Source of the DNA: Melitaea cinxia
Taxonomy: Eukaryota; Arthropoda; Insecta; Lepidoptera; Nymphalidae
Direction of reading: 5' to 3'
Length of the DNA: 64,000 bases
Assembly: GCF_905220565.1 (NCBI RefSeq)
Contig: NC_059416.1
Coordinates: 2,046,001-2,110,000 of the forward strand
The notes below the pieces were generated by a model. The model saw nothing but the letters and a program-made list of their open reading frames with translations. It was not told where the DNA came from and did not search any database. This document shows positions 1 through 10,905 of the stretch, one piece after another (the stretch's first letter is position 1; each line of letters begins with the position of its first letter). A program made the translations under genes and the position numbers.

Positions 1-358
1 GTTTAAACAGTAATTAAATTATGAGCGAAAAATACAAAAGTACATTTACATATTATATAACTATTATTATAACCACTTTATTTGCGAAAAAGAAACCGAT
101 TTTTTTTTAATTATTTATATATTATTATATTTGCATTTAAAAATTACCTTCTGCGGTAATTATCAGGATTTTCTTGTCTCATAACAAGACTCGCCGTCAA
201 GGACTTAGTTATTGCTATCTATGTAAGAAAAATATCTCACAGTAATACTAACGTACTATCTACGTTACGTTACCTTGCATTGAGGCAGATAGCTCTAACC
301 CCCAAACAGCGACAATAAGACTAAAACATAATCACTCATAAACGTGAATCGAACAAGT
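1..358. other. AT-rich flank, nothing assigned
   Basis: No ORF, RNA gene or recognised repeat. Confidence 0.5.
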
Positions 359-368
359 AATTACGCTT

Positions 369-705
369 TTTCGCTTCACGTTGTAATATCCCACTGCTGG
401 GCATATACCTCCTTTCCGATGTAAGAGAAGGGTCAGAGCTTAATTCACCACGCAGCTCCAATGCGGGCTGGTGGATGTATTCCCTACTGTGAGTAACGAT
501 CGCTATCAGGTGTACATGGTAACAACCGGAACCGACAGCTTAACGTACTGCCCGAGACACGGGACCAACCAGGACTAACAACCAGACTCGAAATAAATAT
601 TTGTATAAACACAAATATCCACTCCGAGCGTGAAACGAACCCGCGACCGTCGGTGTTTATGCGCTGTCGACACGGCACACGTACCATTACACCCGAGCGG
701 TCGTC
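369..705 (-). mobile_element. Family A SINE (variant subtype), full length with 10-bp TSD
   Basis: tRNA-headed SINE on the minus strand. The head is at the right end (degenerate B box GGTTCGTTTC on the minus strand) and the 3' tail at the left (GTAATATCCCACTGCTGGGC on the plus strand). Flanked by direct AATTACGCTT at 359-368 and 706-715. The middle part differs from the main subtype and is shared with the copy at 5665-5921. Confidence 0.85.
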
Positions 706-715
706 AATTACGCTT

Positions 716-1088
716 AACATCCTCAAACCGTATTTAATAAATACGTAACAAACACACACGGTCTATTCCTTAGATGAGCAATAACGCGTATGTGATATAT
801 AACAGCCGACAGATATTACGATTTAAATTAGTACAATGGAAACCAACCATTAACGTTTAGGCGTACCCCATTTATATAAACATAATTAGGTTCTGCCCAT
901 TACGAAGATACGATTTGAGACCGATAGCTCCTTATTAAATGTTAATTTATTAGAAAATTAACTAGCATCCCTTACCCCGGGCTTACGACCGGCAGATGCT
1001 GTTGTGGTCAAAAAAATAGTGTGGCGTTAAAAATGTTTCGTTTACCCGATTATAATAGTTAATAAGTTAAGCAATTTGTTATATAGTA
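716..1088. other. Unassigned AT-rich intergenic DNA
   Basis: No gene or repeat recognised. Confidence 0.4.
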
Positions 1089-1511
1089 TACAAAGAGTGT
1101 TTTCAAGCAATTTTGTGTTCCTGTTGGTGAGTAGGAACACGGACGGCAAACGATCGCGTGGTCGTTCACCAACGAGATGGGCAGACCAGGTCAAAAACTC
1201 ATCCGCCACTAAGTTATACACGGTCGTATAAGACGCCATGGACAGAGACCGGTGGAGGCAAATCATCCGCTCCAGATGCAACCCTGATGCTGATCACCAT
1301 CCTCAGACATGAGGGACCGACAAGAGAGAGAGTTGGTGAGTAAGGTCTCCTGAGCCACCAGAGCCACCAGAGCTCCTGCGCAATTGGGGGTAAGGTCCGG
1401 AACGCGCTATCAATGCATCTGGTGGTGCAGGCGTCTATAAGCTACGGTAATCGCTTACCATCAGGTGAGCCGTACGCTTGATAGCCAACCAAGTTGTATT
1501 AAAAAAAAATG
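1089..1511 (+). mobile_element. Family B SINE-like retroposon, split by a LINE fragment
   Basis: Left part 1089-1133 (ends GTTGGTGAGTA) and right part 1343-1511 match the family B consensus (GGTGAGTAAGGT, GCGCTATCAATGCATCTGGT, AAGCTACGGTAATCGC, CCATCAGGTGAGCCGTACGC, then an A-run at about 1501-1509). The LINE fragment 1134-1331 lies between them, with GTTGGTGAGTA duplicated at 1123-1133 and 1332-1342. Confidence 0.8.
1134..1331 (+). mobile_element. 5'-truncated non-LTR retrotransposon (ORF2 C-terminal end), nested
   Basis: In one frame it reads RGRSPTRWADQVKNSSATKL, then one in-frame stop, then DAMDRDRWRQIIRSRCNPDA and a stop near 1310. GRxPxRWxD followed by DRxxWR is the usual C-terminal signature of several LINE clades; the clade is not certain. 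11-bp TSD within a family B copy. Dead fragment. Confidence 0.8.
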
Positions 1512-1913
1512 AGAAAAAGTTTCAAATTGTATGTAAGGCGATCATACTGCAGCGATTATGGTAAATAATTTTTAATCTAAATAAAAATTTACCACACTGA
1601 TATAAGCTTCAAAAACGCTCATGGATCGTCACGTTACAAATAAATATTATTTTATTTTAATAAAAGTAAGTGAAGCTATCACCAATTCGGAATATAAATT
1701 CCTCAGAGAAGAATTGACAAGAAATTCCGTAGTTGGATTCCTCTGTTGACAAAACATTAAATCATTCTCGTATATAACTGTTCATATGAAAGACTTTGTC
1801 AAAAAATAAAAGTCAATGGCCAAACTGCTTTGCTCATATAAGGACCTTGCCTATTGTACTGAACAATTAGGCTCTCAGACTTTATTTTTATTTATCTGCT
1901 AATATGTCTAATT
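1512..1913. other. AT-rich DNA with a weak family I LINE-tail remnant
   Basis: Around 1665-1750 the minus strand resembles the family I tail (GAATTTATATTCCGAATTGG type sequence); otherwise nothing recognised. Confidence 0.35.
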
Positions 1914-1924
1914 TATTTCTTTTA

Positions 1925-2152
1925 TAGTGTATAAGGCGAGTGTGGATGGAAGGGTTGGAAGGGGTAGACCTAGGCGGACGTTCCGAGACCAAATAAGGGA
2001 CGTCTTGAAAAAAGGCCAGGTCAAGAGTACCCTAAACCGAAGAGCATGTATGAAGGGAATAATGAAAGTGGACGAAGCGAAAGAAGTGTGTAAGGATCGT
2101 AGCAAGTGGAAAGAAGTAGTCTCTGCGGAAAAGAGGCGTGATTGTATGTATG
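1925..2152 (+). mobile_element. 5'-truncated LINE end, same family as 20479-21712, with 11-bp TSD
   Basis: Encodes GRVGRGRPRRTFRDQIRDVL and on to DRSKWKEVVSAEKRRD, the C-terminal end of a LINE ORF2. It is nearly identical to 21488-21700. Flanked by TATTTCTTTTA at 1914-1924 and 2153-2163, so it is an independent short insertion rather than a segmental duplication. Confidence 0.88.
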
Positions 2153-2163
2153 TATTTCTTTTA

Positions 2164-3261
2164 ATCTGACTAATTTTTGTATCGTTAATTTCCTGTCATA
2201 ACAATGGAGTTTTGAAATAAATTACCTTTAGAAGACAAAAACTTGCTTTTGTTATTACAAAAACAGTTTATTTCTATTTTAGTTTTTTATTTGAATTTAG
2301 GGACTTTTTTCTGCAAGGCTGAAAATGTTAGTCCCATGCTGAGGTCCCATGAAACACTTTTCAATCACCATTTTAGTTATATAATTAAATTAATCTTAAA
2401 AAAAAATTATTAATTTCAATATGAAACCACTATCGATTTGAAATTTAGATTATGCTGAAAAGAATCGCCAAGAAAATCCACAATTACTCTTTAAAACTAA
2501 TATTTTCGTAACAGTGCATGTGACGCTAGTTCCGTTCTATAACTTTTGTAACAAATCGGCCATTTTGTAACACCTGTTAAAACCTTTTTTGTTTACTATT
2601 TCGTTTGTTTTTTTTTTTACTTTTTTTTTCTAACGACTTGTGTTTAGTGCACCTTGTTATTCTCGTTTAAAATTTAAACTTTTTATTATTGTTAATCATC
2701 TAAAATATTATGTTTAAGCTGTTTATATATTGATGGATGTATAATAGGGGTCATCGTTAAGGTATTAGTATAATAATATAAAAAAAACTAGTTATGACTC
2801 TCGTTTAGTCTTGTATAATCAAAAATCAAAATATACACGATTTAAGTTAACGATACTTTTGGTAAAATAGCAGTTCGACTTCATCCGTGTGGAATTTTTT
2901 CCATATTATTAAAAAGGTTCTAACTTGTGTTTTTGTTAACGTTATGTTTTGTTGTTGTTTGGTTTATATACGGTCACTCGGGGTCACTTTGATTGACAAG
3001 GTAGCTTGACAGTTAAATCGCAAAATCCACATTGGTCCATATTTAGTGTATAAAATTAAATTTATAAAATTTGTTTACTTAACAAACTTTGTAATCACTT
3101 ACTCTGTGAAAAAAGAAGAAGCTTTCAAACGAAGTTAATGTCAAAAACCCGCGCGCAAGTTTTGTATTTTTTTTCAGTGGTAAACTTTTTAGATACTTAA
3201 CTCGAAAATTTTGCTACTATAAAGGTATGTAAAAAACATAATAAAACCTTTAATATTTTCT
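2164..3261. other. Unassigned AT-rich intergenic DNA
   Basis: No gene. A YY1/Pho-type site (CGGCCATTTTGTAAC) lies at 2557-2571. No recognised repeat. Confidence 0.4.
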
Positions 3262-3346
3262 ACATGACATTGGCGAAATCATCTGTGCTCATTTGGCACT
3301 ACTGAAAGCCATTAACCCTAAAGAAGAAGAAGAAGAACCTTTAATA
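3262..3346 (+). repeat. LINE-type 3' tail remnant with (AAG)n
   Basis: GACATTGGCGAAATCATCTG ... CACTACTGAAAGCCATTAA followed by an AAG run; a second copy of the same tail is at 28383-28440. Confidence 0.5.
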
Positions 3347-3528
3347 TGTCTATCTTAAAATCTTTTCTATATCAAAGTTACCCACAAAGGGGTTATAACT
3401 TTAACACACAACATTGAGAGTATCGAAACCAACCTGAGAGCACATATTAAATTAACTCTTGTGTCTCATATTAAACATTGTTAAAGTTAGCTAAACAAAT
3501 ATAGTAATCATCTGTCAAAGTTTCTTTT

Positions 3529-3822
3529 TTTTTATGTCACTAGGTCGGCAAACAAGCGTACAGATCACCAGATGGTAAGCAATTACCGTAGCTTATAGAC
3601 ACCTGCAACACCAGAAGCATCGCAAACGCGTTGCCGAACCAATCCCCAATCTCCCCAGGAGCTCTAGTCACCTTACTCACCAACAGGAACACAATACTGC
3701 TTAAAAACAGTATTATTTTGCTGTGATCTTCTGTAAGGTCGAGGTACTACCCCAGTCGGGCTGCTCCATATTCTGAGCAGGAAATTCCTGCTGTGCCCTA
3801 CCTCAGTTAAGTTACCTCGATT
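3529..3822 (-). mobile_element. Family B SINE-like retroposon, near full length
   Basis: Minus-strand copy: T-run then ACTAGGTCGGCAAACAAGCG at the left (its A-tailed 3' end), CTGCTGTGCCCTACCTCAGT at the right (its 5' end). About 290 bp, matching the copy at 63583-63862 closely. Confidence 0.85.
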
Positions 3823-3855
3823 GACTGTATGTAAAACATTAAACCATTAGTCCTT

Positions 3856-4063
3856 GTGGGTCTCCCCACCGTGCCTCGGAGAGCACGTTAAGCCGTCGGT
3901 CCCGGTTGTTATCATATACACCTGATAGCGATCGTTACTCATAGTAGGGAATATATCCGCCAACCCGCATTGGAGCAGCGTGGTGGATTAAGCTCTGATC
4001 CTTCTCCTACATGGGGAAAGAGGCCTATGCCCAGTAGTGGGATATTAGAGGCTGAAGTGTAAA
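3856..4063 (+). mobile_element. Family A SINE, 5'-truncated (tRNA head missing)
   Basis: Plus-strand copy running from GTCCTTGTGGGTCTCCCCAC to GTGGGATATTAGAGGCTGAA. Lacks the tRNA-derived head. Confidence 0.8.
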
Positions 4064-4579
4064 ACATTAAAACCGTGAACTGTTCGAGATGAAAAGTAGT
4101 CGTATCCTCTTTTAGATCCCAACCTGTCTCTATATAAGTTATGTTTCATTTTGTTTATTTAGTCAAAAAACTTTCATTACTTTCAAATTAAAAATAACTG
4201 AGCTACATACATATTTTCATCCCGAATTTGACCTCACAACACCTCGCGACAATTATATAAAATAATATTCATAGTTTCAAAAGAACTAAATGCAATTAAA
4301 AACTTAAAATAATTTTAAGATAAAAAATAATAATTTATAGTTGCCACAAATCAAAATTGAGGAAACGTCTAAATTATGATTACGTAATATTTCTACGAGA
4401 TTATAATATCGCGACGCAGATGTCAATTTTTTATTTAACAATAAAACATAGCAAAGGATTTTGAGTAACTACTTAATAATCGTTAAATTTAAAACGATCA
4501 TCAATAAATTGTAATTATTTTAACGAAAATGAATGATACTAATTCCATAATTTTAGAAGATATGTTTTATAAGCCACTT
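4064..4579. other. Unassigned AT-rich intergenic DNA
   Basis: Nothing recognised. Confidence 0.4.
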
Positions 4580-4710
4580 ATTTATTTATTTATTTTATTT
4601 TATACTTTATTGTACACCACAAATATATTACAAACAAAGCATAAAGATAGTTACAGTTAAGTACAATGGGCGGACTTATGGCTAATTAGCCATTTCTTCC
4701 AGACAACCCA
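4580..4710 (-). mobile_element. CR1/L2-like LINE 3' end
   Basis: On the minus strand: GGGTTGTCTGGAAGAAATGG, then TTGTGGTGTACAATAAAGTA and a TAAA-type tail (at 4581-4608 plus strand). A diverged sister copy is at 51735-51872 and a plus-strand relative at 17095-17245. Confidence 0.6.
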
Positions 4711-4752
4711 TTAGTTAAGTAATGTTGAAAAAATACTTTGTTAAAATGTTTA

Positions 4753-5099
4753 CGTACGCTTCAGCCTGTAATATCCCACTACTGGGTATAGGCTTCCTTC
4801 CCCATGTAGGAGAAGGATCAGAGCTTAATCCACCACGCTGCTCCAATGCGGGTTGGCGGATATATTCCCTACTACGAGTAACGATCGCTATCAGGTGTAC
4901 ATGATAACAACCGGGACCGACGGCTTAACGTGCTCTCCGAGGCACGGTAGGGAGACCCACAAGGACTGCACAAACACCTAGACCACGGCAAATACCTGTA
5001 TGGCCAATACAAATGTCTGTCATGTGCGGGGATCGAACCCGCAACCGCCAGCGCAACAGGTACAATGCATGACTGTGACCGTAACGCCAACGCGGCGTC
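4753..5099 (-). mobile_element. Family A SINE, full length, 10-bp TSD
   Basis: Complete minus-strand SINE. tRNA-like head at the right (A box TTGGCGTTACGG-like, B box GGTTCGATCCC on the minus strand) and RTE-like tail at the left. Flanked by AAAATGTTTA at 4743-4752 and 5100-5109. Confidence 0.9.
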
Positions 5100-5109
5100 A
5101 AAATGTTTA

Positions 5110-5664
5110 ACAATACTTTTATTTATTTATTTATGTTGATCAAGATTTTGTTTTTTTATTTTAACTAATCATTGTTATTGATACAATTGTTTTTATACTT
5201 CTTTTTAGATGATCCTAGATCTAGAAATCTAAAGAGTACCTATAACTGTTTTAATTATATAATATGCATGTACATACACGTAATATCAATTGATAAGTTA
5301 TTGTATATATAATAAAATTGATCATAAAATTATGTTTCGTTAGAAACTAGTAGACACATACGAATTTACCCACGTTAATTTCGTAATCTTGCTACAGTTT
5401 TGAGCGCGTACCTACAGCGTCAAGCTACGCACAATGCCAGCAAAGTAGAGTATCATAACTCATATTTACCTGCATTTCAGACCAATTATTATTAATTTAA
5501 CTAATCATTACATATGAAAAATCGCTGGAACAATTAATGTCCTTCGACATTTTTCTATAAAATAGTAGGCACTTATATTTAACAGCCCAAGTATTCACAA
5601 AATTAAAACCATAAAGTTTCGGTATTTGAAGAAGAATTCGTTATTTTATAAATTATAATTGTTT
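5110..5664. other. Unassigned AT-rich intergenic DNA
   Basis: No gene or recognised repeat. Confidence 0.4.
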
Positions 5665-5921
5665 ACAAGGTTGCGGGGGTTGTCGGATATATTCTCTACT
5701 ATGAATAACGATCGCTATCAGGTTTATATGATAATAACCAGGACCGACAGCTTAACGTGCTCTCCGAGGTACAGAGGGGAGACCCACAAGAACTAACAAC
5801 CAGACTGGAAATAAATATTTGTAAAACACAAATGTTCACTTAAGCGGGAATCGAACCCGCGAACGTCGGTGTTTAGGCGCCGCCGACACGGCACACGCAC
5901 CATTACGCCAAAACGATCGTT
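5665..5921 (-). mobile_element. Family A SINE (variant subtype), 3' tail missing
   Basis: Matches the copy at 369-705 including the ACTAACAACCAGACT and AATAAATATTTGT segments and the CGAACCCGCGA B-box region; the left (3') tail is absent. Confidence 0.8.
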
Positions 5922-6337
5922 AATTTACTTATTATTATCTTTAGGCATTAATGACTTTCACTAGTGTCAAAATATCAAACATGATTTCCCCAATGTCACG
6001 TGATGAAGAATGGAAGACTAATTTACTGTTTATTACTATCATTCAAATGCAGAATAGGAGTCAAGTGCACCCTCCCTTACCAACGTACTTAGACAATTCC
6101 TTACACCTCAATTGTTTTACACATAAAAAAAAAACATTTAAAAAAGTATTAAACGAAGACGTGCATCAAAATAATTTCTTTGTTAACCTTTGTACACTCG
6201 CGCAGAAAAGTTTTACACATACACTCGCGCACGGTATTTCAGACCAAGATTTAATCTTGTCTCTATTATTTTATTATTATAAATTTTAAGTATTATTGGT
6301 AGTATTAATTTAAAAAACAAGGTATATTTGAATAAAA
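5922..6337. other. Unassigned intergenic DNA
   Basis: Contains an open frame of about 112 codons on the plus strand (5951-6289) with no recognisable protein features; I regard it as chance. Confidence 0.4.
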
Positions 6338-6516
6338 AACACGTTACGCTGTCGGTTCCGGTTGTTATCATATCCACCTGATAGCTATCGGTACTTATAG
6401 TAGGAAATATATCTGCCAACCCGCAGTGGAGCAATGTGGTGGATTAAGTTCTTATCCTTCTCCTACAGGGGGAAAGAGGCCTATGCGCAGCAGTGGCAAA
6501 TTACAGGCCGAAGCGA
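6338..6516 (+). mobile_element. Family A SINE, 5'-truncated
   Basis: Plus strand, from ACGTTACGCTGTCGGTTCCG to GCAAATTACAGGCCGAAGCG; tRNA head absent. Confidence 0.75.
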
Positions 6517-7302
6517 ACGAGGCCGTACTCTATAAGTATCACGCAACAATATATAATAGCACAACAATATTTTAAAACAACGAAATAGTAACTTACCCAC
6601 AATGGTACCTAAAATATATATTCGCGTCGGTCTCGCGGATCGATATATTCAATAAAGAGCTCTACACGTTTATGTACATTCAATTTTAGAGCTAGAAGGG
6701 ATTGTTTATTCGTCGGTCTGTGAGACCAATGCGCGAGTATAGGAAGGTTAAGATTTTGTAATGATAATCGCTAACGGATATGGAAACTAATTTGAGCGTA
6801 CAATAATTCTTCTTAACTGCCTATAAAGCGCAAACGAACGTCGACGGACTGAGATTCAGTGATAAAACACAAAACACACAAAATTATATATACAACTCGA
6901 AAAATGGTCCAATATAACCACATTAAACCTTAAACTAAAGCAATAAATGTGTTTTTTGATCGCATTTGATACAGCCATTTTGTTTTTCAGTGACATTACA
7001 AAATGGCTGACGCGTTTTCTATTTATACGACGTAATTTGATTATAGTTATCTAGATGGAGCTGTCAATCGCTATTAGAACCGTTTTGACAGCTCTGGAAG
7101 CTTGTGAGATTTGTGTACGGTTACATTTAAAAATACTATCTATATCGTCGATTCTTTAGATGTGGTTTTGATTTTAAAAATAATAAAAAATGTTGCGGTG
7201 ATGATAGTTAACGTTTCATTTTTTATCAGTGACTTTTAAATTAGGTATGTTGTACAGATTTACGTGGTCATTCAAAAATAGTTCTTATTTCTTTAATCTC
7301 AT
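6517..7302. other. Repeat-free block with palindromic YY1/Pho-type site pair
   Basis: No gene. CAGCCATTTTG at 6972-6982 and its exact inverse CAAAATGGCTG at 6999-7009, 16 bp apart. A candidate regulatory or structured element. Confidence 0.4.
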
Positions 7303-7510
7303 ATATAAAATTCTCGTGTCGCGTTGTTTTTAGTTAAACTCCTCCGAAACAGCTTGACCGATTTTCATGATTTACATTTCATGATTACAACTTTTGGAGT
7401 AATCTTTGATAATGCGTATTAAGTTGCCTATTTTTTCGTCTAGCTACGTTGTATTACTTGTCGATATAATTGAAGTCAGTTTTTTTTCATTTACCTGCAA
7501 ACACAATTCT
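7303..7510 (+). repeat. Composite of family F and family D remnants
   Basis: 7303-7374 matches the family F tail (AAAATTCTCGTGTC, CTCCGAAACAGCTTGACCG) and 7375-7510 the 3' part of family D (GATTACAACTTTTGGAGTAA, TTGTATTACTTGTCGATATA, CCTGCAAACACAATT). Confidence 0.6.
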
Positions 7511-7529
7511 TTCTCTCTCCATATTATAA

Positions 7530-8774
7530 TACCTATATATTACGTAATAGCTGACTTGGCGAACTTCGTACCGATATTATTTATTATTTTATTTTATTAT
7601 TGTTTATATATTTTTTTATTAAATATTTGTTACACATAGCCAGTAGATCGCTGCATCAGCGTGCTTGCCTATTGCACACAGCACACCCAACGTAATTTAT
7701 TAATAATTACATTTAAAAATAAAACAAATAATAATACAAATAATTTTATTAATAATTACATATATCAAAATAAAATATAGCCTATCTTTCAAGTTAAATC
7801 AAACTGTATACGGCGTGCAAACTTGATTAAATCGGCTAATTTAGGAATCCATCGCGGATAAACAACGTGACGCGTAATTTATATTTAGATTTGGTGTAAG
7901 TTCAAATTCACTAATGTGTATAAAGTATCTACATAAAAAAGAAACCCTTAACACTGTGTTCACAATAAACCTGTAAAGTATATAAATTAAAACGGGTAAG
8001 TACACAATATATCATAATACAAAAGGATATTAAAAAAAATACGGTAAATAAGTGTTCGAGAATAAAAACTAAAATATCGATTTTTCAAAAGATTAAATTT
8101 TCCGCTTCAAGTATAACCGAAACAGATTAAAAATTAAGATCATTATTAACCTCTTTTGGCGTTAGATTTGAAAACTTATCCGCCATTTTAAAGTAATCCA
8201 TTCACACAGATTAAAAATTGCAAAAAAAAACGTACTATTTAATTTTATAGCTATTCATACTCTATTAGAAAAAGTTAATTCCTTGCTTATCTGATATTTG
8301 TTTGTGAAATTTGTTAATGTCATTATACATACATACCACCCGCGTCGCTTCGTCGAAAAATGTCTTCGGCTGGAATCGAATGGACTGAGTAATCCCTTTA
8401 ACTATTTGACTTCTTTCGCTCGATTGATTGGCACTTGAACGATATATATTTTTTTGCCAACGGTCGGTCTTGTTGAAATAGGATTAGCTTGGAATATTGA
8501 AAATTGGCTTGAATTGGCACTTGAATAATGTATAATAGGTTGGCGCAGTGGTTACAGAAACTGTATTTTTCGATAACCGTTATGGGCTCAATTTTCACTC
8601 ATAACAAATTTACATAGGCCATATATGTTTACTGTGGGCGTGTTTCCTGACACTTGACACATACGTTAGTACCTATGAGGAGTTGAGGACAAGGCCTTTT
8701 TTTATATATATTATAAGAATAATATAAAAGATTATGTCCTGTGATTCTTGGCATAAGAAAATATAAAAAAGACT
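7530..8774. other. Unassigned AT-rich intergenic DNA
   Basis: One YY1/Pho-type site at 8181-8190 (CGCCATTTTA). No gene or repeat recognised. Confidence 0.4.
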
Positions 8775-8895
8775 ATCGTGTAACGATCTCTATCAGGTGT
8801 CTGTGACAACTGCGATCGACAGCGTTACATTTTCTCTAGGTATGTTAAAATACCCACAAGGAGATATACCCAGACCAGACACTAATATTTGCTTA
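8775..8895 (-). repeat. Degraded family A SINE fragment
   Basis: Recognisable segments: GTAACGATCTCTATCAGGTG, CGATCGACAGCGTTACA and ATACCCACAAGGAG. Confidence 0.55.
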
Positions 8896-8947
8896 TCTCT
8901 TTATTGTTGAATACCTGTGCCCGTGACATTGTCCGCGTGTAATTTAA

Positions 8948-9232
8948 CAAAAAAAGTTATTTTTCAGTTCACAGCGTTATAAAATAAATAAATTTCTAAA
9001 ATAAAAGTAGCCTAAGTCACTCCTTATATCAGATATCTGCCAGTAAAAGTCCCGTCAAAATCGGTCCAGCCGTTTTAGAGATTAGCCGGAACAAACAGAC
9101 AGACAGACAAAAATTGTAAAAAATGTTATTTTGGTATATGTACCGTCTATACATCCATTTGCATTCAGTAAAAAGCGGTTATTTTAATATTACAAACAGA
9201 CACTCTAATTTTATTTATTTGTATAGACAAAA
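8948..9232 (-). repeat. Family H interspersed repeat
   Basis: Minus-strand counterpart of 13752-14055: TAGCCTAAGTCACTCCTTAT, GTCCAGCCGTTTTAGAGATT, (CAGA)n at about 9095-9108, and GACACTCTAATTTTATTTAT. Confidence 0.65.
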
Positions 9233-9595
9233 AACTGTCACAACTATGTCATAATAGTTCGTATATTTCATTTTGAATTTTTTTATATAACTCTTATTTA
9301 CAAAGCGTTTCCACACAACTCTAGTTTCAAATTTTCCAGAAAAAAATCTCAAGATCAATCGGCTTTCAAAAGTTTAATGACCATGATACAGATCGGAATG
9401 TGTTCAGCATACAAAATAAAGCCGATTTATATAAATAATGTTTGTCATCAAACCAATGGACGATTTCACATTTGTCGTAAATAGTAAAATAGACATTTAG
9501 TATAAGCTTACGTTTTTAACATATAAATTGTCAATAACATTGATGTGTTGAATATTTATTGATTTCTTTGACATTTATTTGTCTGATAAGTAAGA
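9233..9595. other. Unassigned AT-rich intergenic DNA
   Basis: Nothing recognised. Confidence 0.4.
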
Positions 9596-9805
9596 TGTTT
9601 GGGTGGCAAATGAGTATACAGACGTGCTGGTGGTAAGTGGATACCATAGCCTATGGACACCTGCAACACCAAGAGGTAGCGTGTTGCCAACTCTACCCTT
9701 GACCATCAATAAGAGCTCTGGCCACTTTTCTCATCACAGGAACACATCATTCACAGTCTTATTTTGCGGTATTTTTCTGTAAGGCTGAGGCAATACTGAA
9801 ACCTT
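9596..9805 (-). mobile_element. Diverged family B retroposon
   Basis: Retains CACCTGCAACACCAAGAGG, AAGAGCTCTGGCCACTTTTC, CACAGGAACACA and TTCTGTAAGGCTGAGG. Abuts the LINE end at 9806. Confidence 0.65.
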
Positions 9806-10070
9806 TTGGGGTCACCGGCCGATAGTCGGGGGACTTCAGCCGGCCGGACGACACGAGCAGAGGCCACCCCCACCATTGTGCCGGGGCCCGGAGGTTTAGT
9901 CCGGGCCTACCGCCGGGGCAAGGTGGCGAATGCTAACGCGACCCCATCTCGCCCCACCCAGGCAGATGACTGCTCACACGTGGTGGTTTTTTAGTCAGTA
10001 GGAGTCTGACATAACCCTCTGGCCACGCTGGAGGGTGTCCATGATGGATTTTCCCCACGTATAAAAAAAT
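9806..10070 (+). mobile_element. GC-rich LINE 3' end (R1/Jockey-like)
   Basis: A markedly GC-rich plus-strand block: GGCCGATAGTCGGGGGACTT, GTGCCGGGGCCCGGAGGTTT, AAGGTGGCGAATGCTAACGC, then a stop-rich tail ending CCCACGTATAAAAAAA. This resembles the 3' UTR of Lepidopteran R1/Jockey-type LINEs; the clade is from memory. An open frame of 62 codons is part of it. Confidence 0.6.
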
Positions 10071-10834
10071 TCTGAAGTCTAATCGTTAATAAAATAGTTT
10101 TTATATACTTACCCTTTTTGGTACCTACCTGCATTTTGTAATCAACTACAAAATGGGTGACATTTTTTGTTTATTAATCTAATTAATTTTGTTTTCAGTT
10201 TTTTTTGTCCAGTAGTGGGATATTACAATCTGAGGCGTACCCAAATAATTAAGACAACAACAGCTCTTTTTTAATAATTTTTTTATTAATGTAAAATATT
10301 ATACAAAGCCAGTAATAGTTTACCACGAAAAAAATCATATACTCATTTGTTTAGACACTACGCCACTTTATTGTAAGCATCCCACAGCTGGAACTCCTTC
10401 CAATAAAGAGGAGATTAGGCGAACGGTGAAATGGTAAACTTATAAGCACATTTGATAAAGCTGGAGATCCATAATCTGTAGAAAAATGTAGAATACGGCA
10501 ATCCTGAAATTCCCATGGGATTAGGGGCTCAAGGGAATATTAGTATAAGGGAATAATAGAATCGGCTGACTCTATGACTAATGGACTCAAAATCAAAAGT
10601 ATTTGTAATGGAAACCCATTGTTCGTCCATTCATCAGTCAACCGGCTTTGGTTTTATAACTGTAATGTGTGGAGATGGAATTTTTTTTTAAATTTGGTTA
10701 ACAAATACAACACTCATTCAATAATTTTTAAAGATGTTGTCCGACAACAACGGGACACGGTCTTTCATGTGTCCAATTTGGACTTCGGGGACTTTGACAA
10801 AGTATTAATGATGTTGATTGAGCATGTAACTTCC
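10071..10834. other. Unassigned DNA with an inverted repeat and a small SINE-tail scrap
   Basis: Inverted repeat CATTTTGTA (about 10132-10140) / TACAAAATG (about 10147-10155). At 10208-10240 there is a family A tail scrap (CAGTAGTGGGATATTACA). The 116-codon ORF at 10574-10924 has no recognisable features. Confidence 0.4.
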
Positions 10835-10905
10835 CACCGCTTGGGCATAAGCCTTCTCCATGTAAGAAAAAGGTATCCATGTAGGAAACTTAACCGGGAC
10901 CAACA
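10835..10905 (-). repeat. Degraded family A SINE scrap
   Basis: CTTGGGCATAAGCCTTCTCC followed by CATGTAAGAAAAAGG resembles the SINE tail. Confidence 0.4.

Noticed and set aside
5951..6289. 112-codon open frame
   Set aside because: No domain, AT-driven composition, no splice or promoter context; likely chance.
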